The position numbers and the translations under genes were made by a program. Below, in pieces: positions 10,206 to 19,164 of a DNA stretch of 64,000 nt (the stretch's first letter is position 1; the number at the start of each line of letters is the position of its first letter). The stretch is from assembly GCF_018139545.1 (NCBI RefSeq), contig NZ_JAGSPJ010000002.1, forward strand, positions 657,587-721,586, in the 5' to 3' direction. Source of the stretch: Affinundibacterium fentianense (lineage in GTDB: Bacteria > Pseudomonadota > Gammaproteobacteria > Burkholderiales > Burkholderiaceae_D). A model generated the notes under the pieces. It worked only from the letters and a program-made list of their open reading frames with translations, made no database searches and was not told the DNA's origin.

Positions 10206-11366
10206 TTAGCTGCCCTTTGAGTCTTTCCATCGTTTTAAGATAGTCGCTTCTTGTTCGGCCGAAAACGCAATTTTCACCCGTCCTTTTTCTTCACTTAACT
10301 GTGTCTTATACCAAGCGAGCGTATCAGCAACAGTTTGCTCGATAGGGCGAAACCGCATGGCAGCCTTGACTGCTCGCGCATTGCTCCAAGTATGAAAACC
10401 TTTTGAATTGCCGTAGTAAGGCGACCAAATCGGAAATTCGATATCAGACTGCTTATCCATAAATTCACTGGGTATCCATGTTAAGGAGCTGCTCGCCTTC
10501 GTCGCTTTTTTACATGCTTCCACGACCCGCCCCCAAGGCATAGTTTTTTCAGGCCCGAGTGCATTAAAGCGCCCCGTCGTATTGTGCTCCACCATCATGA
10601 CTAACCATTCCGCCAAATCACGCACGTCAATGACTTGAAACGGCTCTGTCGGTGCACCAGGCACTGCTATTTCGCCCCCTTGATCAAACCGCACCGGCCA
10701 GTAAGTAAACCGTCCTGTAGGATCATCTGGCCCGACGATATAACCGGGACGTACTACCGTGGTTCTACCCGGGAGCGCCTTTTCGGCGGCTTGTTCACAG
10801 GCTGCTTTGAGTCCTCCATAGTTTTCAAAATTCTTTCCCATTTCCTCAACGGCAGGGTTGGATAAGCTTGCCAATGGCGTATCTTCATCACCATGCATGG
10901 GGACTGGCTCTTTGTAGCAACTAATACTGGAAATGTAGATGTATTGCTTGACTCGGGAGGCAAGCAATTGCGCTGAGGCGCCCACCATACGCGGAAAATA
11001 ACCTGAGTCATCAATCACAGCATCCCATTCGCCCGTCTCTAAGGATTTGATCCCCTCTCCCTTATTTGGGTCACGGTCACCTTGACGTTTTTCGATATCA
11101 GGAAAGAGTCCAGGTCGAGTCTTCCCGCGATTAAACAAAGTCAAAGTATGACCACGCACCGTTGCCGCAGCGACAATAGCAGGGCCTAAGAAGCCCGTTC
11201 CACCTAAAATTAAAATGCGCTTCGGTGTTGACGATTTTTGTGCAGTGTAGGGCATGTTCGTTGTTACTTGCTGCGCATTGACGAAACTGGCAAGTCCAAC
11301 TCCTGTCACGCCCGCCACACTGGCAGCGGTACCTATTTGTAAAAACTGACGACGTAATTGTGACAT
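10206..11366 (-). CDS. NAD-dependent epimerase/dehydratase family protein with a twin-arginine signal
   Basis: The start at 11366 follows GGAGGAG and gives 386 residues beginning MSQLRRQFLQIGTAAS. RRQFL is a twin-arginine motif followed by a hydrophobic stretch ending near FVNAQQ, so export by Tat is predicted. The mature part is an extended SDR: the Rossmann signature GGTGFLG (RILILGGTGFLGPAIV), an NR pair in LFNRGKTRPG, DDSGYFPRMV, and YISSISCYKEP at the usual Ser/Tyr catalytic area. The substrate is unknown. Tat export fits a protein that folds around NAD(P) before export. It converges with the Lrp gene. Confidence 0.85.
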   Translation of the reverse strand: MSQLRRQFLQIGTAASVAGVTGVGLASFVNAQQVTTNMPYTAQKSSTPKRILILGGTGFLGPAIVAAATVRGHTLTLFNRGKTRPGLFPDIEKRQGDRDPNKGEGIKSLETGEWDAVIDDSGYFPRMVGASAQLLASRVKQYIYISSISCYKEPVPMHGDEDTPLASLSNPAVEEMGKNFENYGGLKAACEQAAEKALPGRTTVVRPGYIVGPDDPTGRFTYWPVRFDQGGEIAVPGAPTEPFQVIDVRDLAEWLVMMVEHNTTGRFNALGPEKTMPWGRVVEACKKATKASSSLTWIPSEFMDKQSDIEFPIWSPYYGNSKGFHTWSNARAVKAAMRFRPIEQTVADTLAWYKTQLSEEKGRVKIAFSAEQEATILKRWKDSKGS

Positions 11367-11452
11367 GATGGCCTCCTCCGATATTGAGATCACTACGAAA
11401 ATTGGGTGATAGGGACTGCTTGATTTTTACTTTCTATTTATTTGGTATCTAT

Positions 11453-11474
11453 TTGCTGCTCACTTGCTGCTCAC
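11453..11474. repeat. 11-bp tandem duplication upstream of the epimerase gene
   Basis: TTGCTGCTCAC occurs twice in tandem (11453-11463 and 11464-11474), with a partial third copy (TTTGCTACT) after it. It lies in the 241-base gap between the epimerase start and the transporter stop. No function is evident. Confidence 0.8.
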
Positions 11475-11607
11475 TTTGCTACTTACTACTTTGTGCTGCC
11501 ACCCATCTCGTATCCAAAACCGCGGCGACATCACAATTCCGAACGACTGCGTTCTCATGGATTGCATTTAATTATTAGCGAATAGCGTGATCGCGACCCA
11601 GTTCTAT

Positions 11608-12897
11608 TCATTCATCCTGTTCTTTTAATTGATGCCCTATCTTCACTCCAACAAGCAGCCAAGCCGCGGAGCAAGCCAAGGCAACACCCGACATTGCAAG
11701 TGCCAACCACGTCAACAATGCAGGCATCCACACGCCCAAGACGTCGCCACCTCGATACACAAAAGTATCAATAAATGCTTTCGACTTATAACGCTCATCA
11801 GGTCCGAGGCGTACATACAAAATCTCTCGTGCTGGACGATCGACCGCGTAATGTAGTCCTCGCCGTATCACTTGAACGATCGCCAAAGTGATAAATGCTG
11901 GCCACACCAGCAAAGCTCCAAATCCGATCATAGTAAGGAGTGGCAACATCAAAAGCACACCCGGGACGCCAATCCCTCGCAAGAGGCGACTTGCGACAAA
12001 CAATTGCAAACCGAGCGTCAAAACATTGCCCCAAAAATCCATGCGGGCAAATGCTGCTGTGCGCGCTGCCTGCTCGCTAAAGGTCGTTGCGACGATATTC
12101 GCCTGAGTCATATATAAAAAAGTTGAGGTGACGGCATACAATAAAATATACAGACAAATCATTTGCAAATAAGATGAATCGAGAATCGCACGGAACCCCT
12201 GTCGATAATCAGGGCTGGGCTCCCGCTCGATCTGCGCCTGCGCAGTTAAATCAAAGAGCTTAGCGAGGCGCAACATACACAACACCGCTAATTCCAAAGC
12301 GATACAGGCAAGTATCATCAACCCGTCTGGAGCCAATTGCAGCCCCCAACTTCCGCGACTCAGTGATTCTGTACACGCAGCGCCGAGAATTGCACCTAGC
12401 GTACCGCCCATTGAGATCATGCCAAACAATCGTTTGCCCTGATCTTCACTAAATATGTCGGTCATCAAGCTCCAAAAAATCGAAACGACAAACAAATTGA
12501 AAACACTCAGCCAAACGTAAAAGCTATAGCCCAACCAACTACCGCCATGCGCAGGAAGGAAATGATAGAGAATCACGAAAAGAACTAAATTCGCAGCAAA
12601 GAAATGACTGACCATCGGAATAAACCGACGTCGCACCGTTCTGGAAACTAAGATCGCATAGACGGGATTGACGAGCAGCATCGTCACCATGGTTGCCGTC
12701 ATCAGCCATGGGAGCTTATCGACCCCTTTGGCAATACCCATCGCCTCTCTAACAGGTCGTAGAAAATAAAAACTAAGCAACAAGAAGAAAAAATACGCGG
12801 CACCCCAGCAGAGTGCACGCCCTTCCCCTGGCTGCAATAACACCAAGCTTTGCAAAAAAGATGGAGAGGCTGTCCTCTTGTGTGGCGCAGTTTGCAT
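11608..12897 (-). CDS. MFS-fold transporter resembling the NTP/NDP exchange family
   Basis: The start at 12897 follows AGAGGAAG and gives 429 residues. A GTG 93 bases earlier is open but lacks a ribosome site. The protein has about 12 membrane helices. The first region (FFFLLLSFYFLRPVREAMG) and the helix-loop EDQGKRLFGMISMGGTLGAI are typical of proteins annotated as MFS or NTP/NDP exchange (TlcA-like) transporters in free-living proteobacteria. The role of those homologues is poorly known, and nucleotide exchange should not be assumed. A stretch DRPAREILYVRLGPDERYKS in the last third is conserved-looking and cytosolic. No operon partner is obvious. Confidence 0.75.
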   Translation of the reverse strand: MQTAPHKRTASPSFLQSLVLLQPGEGRALCWGAAYFFFLLLSFYFLRPVREAMGIAKGVDKLPWLMTATMVTMLLVNPVYAILVSRTVRRRFIPMVSHFFAANLVLFVILYHFLPAHGGSWLGYSFYVWLSVFNLFVVSIFWSLMTDIFSEDQGKRLFGMISMGGTLGAILGAACTESLSRGSWGLQLAPDGLMILACIALELAVLCMLRLAKLFDLTAQAQIEREPSPDYRQGFRAILDSSYLQMICLYILLYAVTSTFLYMTQANIVATTFSEQAARTAAFARMDFWGNVLTLGLQLFVASRLLRGIGVPGVLLMLPLLTMIGFGALLVWPAFITLAIVQVIRRGLHYAVDRPAREILYVRLGPDERYKSKAFIDTFVYRGGDVLGVWMPALLTWLALAMSGVALACSAAWLLVGVKIGHQLKEQDE

Positions 12898-13366
12898 GTC
12901 TTCCTCTTGGATTTCAGCACAGCGAAAATGACTAGCTGCCTTATCGTTGTTTTGCAGTTGGAGATGCGATTTCTCAGGAAGTTCAGCCACCAGCGTCGAG
13001 AATTTATAAATTTATTTCAAATTCAAACGGGAACTATCCGATGAATGCGCGGTCTCGAACGCCTACTTTTTAAGCAGACGATGCACTTCATCAAGCGGAT
13101 TGGTATGTAGGATATACGTCCCTTCAATGCTTATGCACGTCGCCTTAAAGGATTGCAAATTGGGGGCACGCGCTCTCCATTAGCGCCACACAGTCTACGC
13201 AAAATCGCAGCAACAAAGCATGTAAGGCAAAGCACTCTAATCGGTCACAAACCTTGATTCAGCGCAAATAAGCTGCGGATTGCCGGACATCTAGCCGTCG
13301 ACAAAATTTGTTTTTATTGCAAACAAGATGATAAAAAACACCATATCAGTGAATTTTTTAGCACTT
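12898..13366. other. Gene-free stretch
   Basis: I find no supported gene between the transporter start and the palindrome at 13367. The sequence becomes AT-rich towards 13320. It presumably holds the promoter of the transporter gene, but no clear -35/-10 pair stands out. Confidence 0.5.
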
Positions 13367-13390
13367 TTTCGTCGCAAATTAGCGACGAAA
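13367..13390. repeat. Perfect 9-bp inverted repeat in the glmU-transporter gap
   Basis: TTTCGTCGC at 13367-13375 pairs perfectly with GCGACGAAA at 13382-13390 around the loop AAATTA. It lies about 190 bases upstream of a small peptide gene and just upstream of a candidate promoter (TTGACG at 13426). No T run follows, so an operator or an RNA hairpin is more likely than a terminator. Confidence 0.6.
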
Positions 13391-13582
13391 TCGCCTATAT
13401 TTCGGAAGCTATAAAGAAATATTTCTTGACGATGACAAGATATACAAAATATTTATGGGCGACATTACTAATCAAAATTGTATTTATATTTATCGCCTTG
13501 CTATGATTCTATCCGTCGCAACGCAGTACATAAAAGTCAGGAAAGACTGCGACAAAATTTAATCACTAAGAAAGGAAATCGT

Positions 13583-13678
13583 ATGTTAAATGCATTCGTA
13601 GAAATTCAACTGGTAGTAACAATGATCGCTGTTGTCGCTGCATTTTCAACTTACTTGCTCGATAGCTCAACTAACTAA
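13583..13678 (+). CDS. Small single-helix membrane peptide (31 residues)
   Basis: This short gene begins MLNAFVEIQLVVTMIAVVAA. An ATG at 13583 follows AAGAAAGGAAA at good spacing, which supports translation. Residues 8-26 form one uninterrupted hydrophobic helix, followed by a short polar tail (LLDSSTN). A candidate promoter (TTGACG at 13426 with TATTTA about 18 bases later) lies upstream. I do not recognise the family. Small membrane proteins of this shape often bind and tune larger membrane complexes or sensors, but nothing here shows a partner. A chance ORF cannot be excluded. Confidence 0.5.
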   Translation: MLNAFVEIQLVVTMIAVVAAFSTYLLDSSTN

Positions 13679-14020
13679 TTGATTCTAATCTTGATTGAAT
13701 CTTCAAGAAAGGAAGATTTTGCAAGAATGGAATTGAAAGTCGTATTGCTGAGCAACGAGCTAGTAAATAAGTAGTAACTGAGCAGTGAACTAGAAGTAAG
13801 CAGAAGTAAACGAGTAATCAACTCGTTGAGCAATAAGTCGAAGACTTGGCATCGTTAAAGCTGTGGTCAACGATAGTTTTAAAGAAGTAATCAGTCGGCT
13901 GGTGATGCCATTGCAAACGTTATGCATTGACCAAGTACCCAGTTTATTGATCGTTATTCATGTCGTAAGTAGCATTCACAGGCTGAGCAACACTTAAGTC
14001 AGATCGCCAGTGAAGTCAAA

Positions 14021-14244
14021 GACGCCTGTTTCATGGATGGATGCCATCCCCCCCATTATTCTGGGGAACATGAAAGGCGTCTGCCTTGGGGGGGAAGCTC
14101 TTCCCCCGGTTCCGCTTCCGCTTCCATTTCCCCACCCGCTCAAATCGATCATCAGCATTCCAGTCATGCCGGCTTTTTTCAGTCAGGAATGCCAGGACAA
14201 GTGAATCACGCTCTCTATTTGAGTGCGATCACGTTGGATCGCAC
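14021..14244. other. Structured intergenic segment with three strong hairpins
   Basis: GACGCCTGTTTCATG (14021-14035) pairs with CATGAAAGGCGTC (14069-14081) with a one-base bulge, and an inner CCCC/GGGG helix sits within it. GGGGGAAG/CTTCCCCC follows at 14090-14107. GTGCGATC/GATCGCAC lies at 14223-14230 and 14237-14244. The segment lies between the small peptide gene and the glmU stop. It could be a non-coding RNA, mRNA 3' structures, or a degenerate repeat element. I do not recognise it as 6S RNA, tmRNA, SRP RNA or RNase P RNA. Confidence 0.5.
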
Positions 14245-14297
14245 CCACGAAGACGAAACAAAATCAGCATAGAGCTTGATAGGGACTTCGCATCCCG

Positions 14298-15665
14298 CTA
14301 TTTCTTGATCTTAACGGGTCGCTGCCAAGCATCGATCGTGATTTGCTTCGCGCGCGAAACCGTGAGTTTGCCCTCTGGCGCATCCTTCGACAAAGTCGTG
14401 CCGGCTCCCAATGTCGCACCTTTACCAACTCGCACGGGAGCGATGAGCTGACTGTCGCTACCTATAAAAGCATCATCTTCAATCACAGTGCGGAATTTAT
14501 TCACTCCGTCATAATTGCACGTGATTGTGCCCGCACCGATATTCACACGACTGCCAACAGTCGCATCGCCAATATAGGCAAGATGATTGGCTTTACTATG
14601 CGCGGCAATTTGACTATTTTTTACTTCAACGAAATTGCCGATATGGACATCTTCGCCTAACTCCGCGCCCGGACGCAATCGCGCATAAGGGCCAATCTGT
14701 CCGTTCTCGCCGACACGCGCATCCTCGATGTGGCAAAAGGATTTGATCACGCTGCCTGCAGCAATGTGGGCATTTTTAATCACACAATTGGCACCGATAC
14801 TCACGCCATCACCCAAGATCACCTGCCCCTCGAATACGCAGTTCACATCAATCGTCACATCGCGACCGCATTGCAACTGGCCGCGGACATCAATACGCGC
14901 CGGATCAAGCAAACTCACCCCCTGCTCCAGGAGATTTTGCGCAATTTGTGCTTGATGTAGGCGCTCTAATTGGGCAAGCTGCACCTTACTATTGACCCCC
15001 ATCGTTTCCCAAATCGAGGCTGGTTGCGCGGAAGTGACCTCGACCCCATCCGCCACGGCGCTAGCGACGATATCCGTCAAATAGTATTCCCCTTGCGCAT
15101 TTTGATTCGACAACTGTCCCAACCATTTTTTCAAAGCACGAGTCGGCGCGACCATGATACCTGTATTGATTTCCGTGATGGCGCGCTCGGACTCATTGGC
15201 ATCTTTTTGTTCAACAATCCGACGAATCCTGCCATTCTCACGAATAATCCGTCCCAATCCGCTCGGATCAGGCATCTCGGCCGTCAAAATTGCAAGTTTG
15301 TCGTCTCCAGCAGCATTGACCAAAGCTTGCAAACTCGTACTGCGTGTGAGAGGAACATCACCGTATAAAATCAATGTTGGTACCGTGTCGTCTAAATGCG
15401 GAATCGCTTGCGCGACGGCATGCCCTGTACCCAATTGCGGCTCTTGTTTTGCAAAACTAATATCATCCGCTGCTACAGCGGCGGGAACTTGCTCCCCCCC
15501 ATGTCCATATATCACACAGATGCGCGCTGCATTTTGAGCACGAACAGCGCGCGCTGTTTCAATCACATGTTTAAGCATGGGTTGACCCGCGATAGGATGC
15601 AATACCTTGGGTAAATTGGATTGCATGCGTTTGCCCATGCCAGCAGCCAAGATGACGACGTTCAT
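14298..15665 (-). CDS. glmU: Bifunctional UDP-GlcNAc pyrophosphorylase / glucosamine-1-phosphate acetyltransferase
   Basis: GlmU acetylates glucosamine-1-phosphate and then couples it to UTP to give UDP-GlcNAc. The start at 15665 ([20 protein letters not shown]) gives 455 residues, nearly the E. coli length. The N-terminal nucleotidyltransferase shows the LAAGMGKRM signature, GTGHAVAQA and LILYGDVPL. The C-terminal left-handed beta helix shows the hexapeptide repeats and the acetyltransferase residues in [19 protein letters not shown] and [14 protein letters not shown] short hairpin at about 14273-14300 overlaps the stop and may end transcription. The gene is not adjacent to glmS, which lies 5 kb downstream on the same strand. 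Confidence 0.98.
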   Translation of the reverse strand: MNVVILAAGMGKRMQSNLPKVLHPIAGQPMLKHVIETARAVRAQNAARICVIYGHGGEQVPAAVAADDISFAKQEPQLGTGHAVAQAIPHLDDTVPTLILYGDVPLTRSTSLQALVNAAGDDKLAILTAEMPDPSGLGRIIRENGRIRRIVEQKDANESERAITEINTGIMVAPTRALKKWLGQLSNQNAQGEYYLTDIVASAVADGVEVTSAQPASIWETMGVNSKVQLAQLERLHQAQIAQNLLEQGVSLLDPARIDVRGQLQCGRDVTIDVNCVFEGQVILGDGVSIGANCVIKNAHIAAGSVIKSFCHIEDARVGENGQIGPYARLRPGAELGEDVHIGNFVEVKNSQIAAHSKANHLAYIGDATVGSRVNIGAGTITCNYDGVNKFRTVIEDDAFIGSDSQLIAPVRVGKGATLGAGTTLSKDAPEGKLTVSRAKQITIDAWQRPVKIKK

Positions 15666-15867
15666 TATCTTTATCAATTAGAAAACAAGAAGCATTAAGT
15701 CTACCACGCAGCTCCCTACCGAAGCACGCAGAATACAATTAGTCGCCCAACCGTAGACCACACGTAGAGCGCCGCATCGAAAGACACCGAACACCGACTC
15801 GACCACTTCTTGGACGCACGCCTGCGAGCTGTCATAATCCTGCTTTAAGCCACATCGACAGAATGCT

Positions 15868-16551
15868 ATGACGCCCGAACTCCGAAAAGAAGCCTCAGAA
15901 CTGCTGCTCCACAAACGCGGCATACGCGTGAATGTACAGCTACATGTAATCGAAGCAGATGAAGAAGTCTGCCTAAGGAGTAGTCAGCAGGTCGAGAACC
16001 GGCTGTTCGCCTTATGGGCAGTCAGTCAAGCCGCGCAAACGAATCAGACTCAACACTTTGCGGATTTTTTTCGACACCATCAGCTATGGCCCACTTTATC
16101 GGAACATGAAGCAGACTTTCTGTGCCAGACCAAACCGAACGAAGCAGATCGCGAGCGCTTCAGCCATCGACGCCATGCTTGGCATTTTTTATCATGGTGC
16201 GCCGGCTTGCTAAGCAAAATCGACCTGAGTAACAAGCCGATCAATAGTCAGGAGACACTGCTTCTTTTTCCTTCAATCGATGAGATTTTGAACAACAACA
16301 GCGGGGACTATACAAGCGCGAAATTGCCGAAATTGCCAATCCAGCTGCGCCGCAAAGATCAAATCATGGATTGGTCCGACTTACTCTACCGCTTACATTG
16401 GGCAGTTCGGCACGCAAGCTTGAACCAAAAACCTAGCCCCGGAAACATCGATGGTGTTATGGTACGGGAGTGGCATCAAGCAGTAAATTGGATGTGCTGC
16501 TATGACAATGAAGAGAATTGGGACTTAGTCAGCACTGAAACGACTGCCTAG
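15868..16551 (+). CDS. DUF4272-like protein
   Basis: This 227-residue soluble protein has no signal or membrane segment. It begins with a helical R-rich region (MTPELRKEASELLLHKRGIR). It contains the pattern RLFALWAVSQA, a segment SEHEADFLCQ, and RRHAWHFLSWCAGLLSKID. C-terminal motifs are DLLYRLHWAVRHASL and VVREWHQAVNWMC-like (seen as MVREWHQAVNWMC). These match my recollection of DUF4272 proteins, whose function is unknown and which often occur near toxin or immunity genes. No such partner is visible here. It is divergent from glmU and ends 106 bases before the dipeptidase. Confidence 0.65.
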   Translation: MTPELRKEASELLLHKRGIRVNVQLHVIEADEEVCLRSSQQVENRLFALWAVSQAAQTNQTQHFADFFRHHQLWPTLSEHEADFLCQTKPNEADRERFSHRRHAWHFLSWCAGLLSKIDLSNKPINSQETLLLFPSIDEILNNNSGDYTSAKLPKLPIQLRRKDQIMDWSDLLYRLHWAVRHASLNQKPSPGNIDGVMVREWHQAVNWMCCYDNEENWDLVSTETTA

Positions 16552-16657
16552 TCGAAACGCATCAGGAACCTTTTTCGTCTTTTTTAGTCTAGCAGCATGT
16601 CATTAAACGAAGTTGATTAGTTTCTCATTTTACCTCACTCGAAAGTAAAGGATTTCC

Positions 16658-18052
16658 ATGAGCACGTCTAAGATCATGTCCCGCGGTCAGCGCAACATCC
16701 AGTCTATCAACCATCGTATTAGCCGCCGGCTTCCGATGGCCCTACTGATCAGTGCAGTGCTCAGCGGCATGACTGGAATGACGTTAACGTCCTACAGTTT
16801 CGCCGCCCCCAGCAATACCAAAATGAGCTCGGAACAAACACTCATTGCTAAGGCAAAAGGCATACATCAACGTGTGCTCACTTTAGACACCCACAATGAT
16901 ATCGACATCAATAATTTTGCGTTTTCTCGCAATTATTCACAAGACTTAGAAAATCAAGTGACCCTGCCAAAAATGTTTGCCGGTGGTCTCGATGCCTCAT
17001 TTTTCATTGTTTATACTGGCCAATCAACGGAGCCTGACGCATTCGAACCAGCAGGTTACAAACGCGCTTACGATAGTGCGATCAATATGTTTGAAGGCAT
17101 CCATAGAATGACCACTGTATTAGCTCCAAAACAGATTGAATTTGCACGATCAGTTGCCGACGTCCAACGAATCTACAAAAGCGGAAAAAAAGTGGCCTTG
17201 ATCGGTGTTGAAAATGCCTATCCACTCGGTGATGAAAAAAACGCGATCAAGCGTGTGAAGCAATTTTATGAACGCGGTGCTCGCTATATGTCGCTGGCAC
17301 ACCAAGGTCACAGCCAACTATCTGACTCCAATACAGGTGAAGCTATTGGTTGGAAGTGGAATGGACTCTCACCACTTGGCAAACAAGTCATCGCAGAAAT
17401 GAATAAATGGGGAATCATGGTCGATGTGTCGCATCCGTCGAAAGAGTCGATGATGCAAACATTGGCTATCACGAAAGCACCGATCATTGCATCGCATTCA
17501 TCGGTACGCGCATTATGTGACGTTAGCCGGAACATGGATGACGAGCAATTAATGGCGCTGAAGGCTAACAATGGCGTCATTCAGATCGTCGGCTTTAGCG
17601 CCTATCTAAAAACTGATTCCGCTGAGCGCCGCGCCGCACTTAAGGCATTACGTGACGAATTCAAACTCCCTGACAATGTTTCGGCCCAAGCTGTGCGACG
17701 TGGTCCAGTCGGCGGCATTAGCGAAGAGCAACGTGCGAACCTCCTCCAAAAATTGAATGAAGTCGATGCAAAATTCCCACCGCCCACGCGCGCCAATGTG
17801 AAGGATCTGGTAAATCACATTGACTATGCTGTGAATAAAATCGGTATCGATCATGTCGGCATCTCTTCCGACTTCGATGGTGGCGGCGGCATCGATGGCT
17901 GGAATCATGCTGGCGAAACCTTCAATGTAACTTTGGAATTAGTCCGTCGCGGCTACACCGAAGCGCAAATCGCGAAACTCTGGAGTGGCAATTTGTTACG
18001 TGTGATGGCGGATGTCGAAAAAATCGCAAGAGAGCAGCAAGCGCAAAAGTAA
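16658..18052 (+). CDS. Membrane dipeptidase (renal dipeptidase family, M19)
   Basis: This is a 464-residue secreted zinc dipeptidase. A long basic N-terminus is followed by a hydrophobic stretch ending near YSFAAPSN, consistent with a signal peptide. Metal and active-site motifs are in family order: THNDID (HxD), the bridging glutamate in IGVENAYPLG, the histidine in SLAHQGHSQLSD, VDVSHPSK, IIASHSSVRAL, and the aspartate in GISSDFDGGGG. The family cleaves dipeptides, including those with D-residues, and can act on beta-lactams. A weak ribosome site (AAAGGAT) precedes the start. It converges with the dioxygenase-like gene, with paired hairpins between the two. Confidence 0.93.
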   Translation: MSTSKIMSRGQRNIQSINHRISRRLPMALLISAVLSGMTGMTLTSYSFAAPSNTKMSSEQTLIAKAKGIHQRVLTLDTHNDIDINNFAFSRNYSQDLENQVTLPKMFAGGLDASFFIVYTGQSTEPDAFEPAGYKRAYDSAINMFEGIHRMTTVLAPKQIEFARSVADVQRIYKSGKKVALIGVENAYPLGDEKNAIKRVKQFYERGARYMSLAHQGHSQLSDSNTGEAIGWKWNGLSPLGKQVIAEMNKWGIMVDVSHPSKESMMQTLAITKAPIIASHSSVRALCDVSRNMDDEQLMALKANNGVIQIVGFSAYLKTDSAERRAALKALRDEFKLPDNVSAQAVRRGPVGGISEEQRANLLQKLNEVDAKFPPPTRANVKDLVNHIDYAVNKIGIDHVGISSDFDGGGGIDGWNHAGETFNVTLELVRRGYTEAQIAKLWSGNLLRVMADVEKIAREQQAQK

Positions 18053-18061
18053 GGCAATATT

Positions 18062-18178
18062 CCATGACCGACAAATGACCAACAAAAGAAGGTCATGGAT
18101 ACACCCATCCTCAAAATGGGACAAGCACAGCCGATTGCACGTGAACTCATTGCAAAACAGCTTCGCTTGCCCCATTTT
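18062..18178. terminator. Hairpin pair between convergent genes
   Basis: CCATGACC (18062-18069) pairs perfectly with GGTCATGG (18091-18098). AAAATGGGACAAGC (18113-18126) pairs with GCTTGCCCCATTTT (18165-18178) with a single mismatch. They fill the gap between the dipeptidase and the dioxygenase-like gene and probably end both transcripts. The second arm ends in ATTTT. Confidence 0.55.
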
Positions 18179-18211
18179 CGTCAATACCCACCGTACAACA
18201 ATCCGATTTGA

Positions 18212-19102
18212 TCAGGCGCTCACATTGATCGTCAAGCTAGCCACGTAGCCCTCTTTCGCATTGCCAGTGACACTCGTCATTTGCAAGCTCGTTCCATCAC
18301 TAAAAATATTATCGCTTGCGAAACTAATTTGCGCCAAATTGCGCACACTCGTCGCGTACGCAGAATCGGTATACGCCTCATTCATCACACTTAAGGGAAA
18401 TGTGAATTGCGAAGTCTTGACCCGATTGGTCACACTGGTACTTTTCGCAAGTGTTGGAAACACTTCAAAATGTACATGCGGCATACGTCCAGAATAACAG
18501 CCTGGGAATATCGTGACAAAACTCAATTCACCATTCGCATCGGTTTCTTGAACACCGCGTAAATAGTTTTGATTCGTAACGCCCGATGAATACAAAGAAT
18601 AATTTCCATCACGATCACAGTGCCACAAATACACCGCAAATCCACTTGCGACGGCACAATTCGTCTTCGCATTATTGATTTTCAATTTGATCGTTAAGGG
18701 AATACCTCCTGCCGTGCCAGAGGCACCATTAAAACTACTACGAATATCTTGTCGCACAATGCCACTCATGGTCAGCACATTGACAATTCCACTCGCATTT
18801 GTATTGGTTCCATCGCCTGGATAAGGCCCGGCCGTCTCCTCTGGAACGATTGCGCAGCTACTCGTATCAGTTCCAGTGCTGGTACCTGTACCGGTACCCG
18901 AATTACCGCTACTTGTACTACCGACACTCGTCGTGGCACCACCACCGCAGCCAATTAAAGGCATCCCTAATCCACCTAACACCAACCAACGTAGACTCGT
19001 GCGACGACTGGTCGGCATGGTCAAGATCCGATCCAAATCGTGAGCAAGGCCTTGATGATGAGATTCTTGCTCTGCTACTTCCGGTGTATCGCTTGTTTTC
19101 AT
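18212..19102 (-). CDS. Intradiol ring-cleavage dioxygenase-like lipoprotein with a Tat signal
   Basis: This is a 296-residue protein preceded by AAAGGAAG. The N-terminus has twin arginines (SRRTSLRWLV) and a lipobox in MPLIGCGGG, so Tat export and lipid anchoring are predicted. A Gly/Ser/Thr-rich linker follows. The catalytic domain carries the intradiol fold landmarks DRDGNYSLY, YLRGVQETDANGELSF and TIFPGCYSGRMPHVHFEVF. These provide the Tyr, Tyr, His, His iron ligands of the catechol 1,2-dioxygenase family. The substrate is unknown. Extracytoplasmic members are often called dioxygenase-like proteins and may act on aromatic or phenolic polymers. Confidence 0.88.
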   Translation of the reverse strand: MKTSDTPEVAEQESHHQGLAHDLDRILTMPTSRRTSLRWLVLGGLGMPLIGCGGGATTSVGSTSSGNSGTGTGTSTGTDTSSCAIVPEETAGPYPGDGTNTNASGIVNVLTMSGIVRQDIRSSFNGASGTAGGIPLTIKLKINNAKTNCAVASGFAVYLWHCDRDGNYSLYSSGVTNQNYLRGVQETDANGELSFVTIFPGCYSGRMPHVHFEVFPTLAKSTSVTNRVKTSQFTFPLSVMNEAYTDSAYATSVRNLAQISFASDNIFSDGTSLQMTSVTGNAKEGYVASLTINVSA

Positions 19103-19164
19103 TTGCTTCCTTTCACTTCGTTAAACACGCATTCACTATTGACACTGACACTCAAGCACCAGCA

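Noticed and set aside
13734..13860. Possible short repeat array (GAGCAA/AGTAA-like units)
   Set aside because: The units vary in sequence and spacing, and there are no constant repeats with unique spacers, so this is not a CRISPR array. It looks like low-complexity intergenic DNA.
14010..14451. Overlapping small open frames on the plus strand
   Set aside because: They cross the hairpin-rich segment and the antisense of glmU, are Pro/Ser-rich, and have no ribosome sites.
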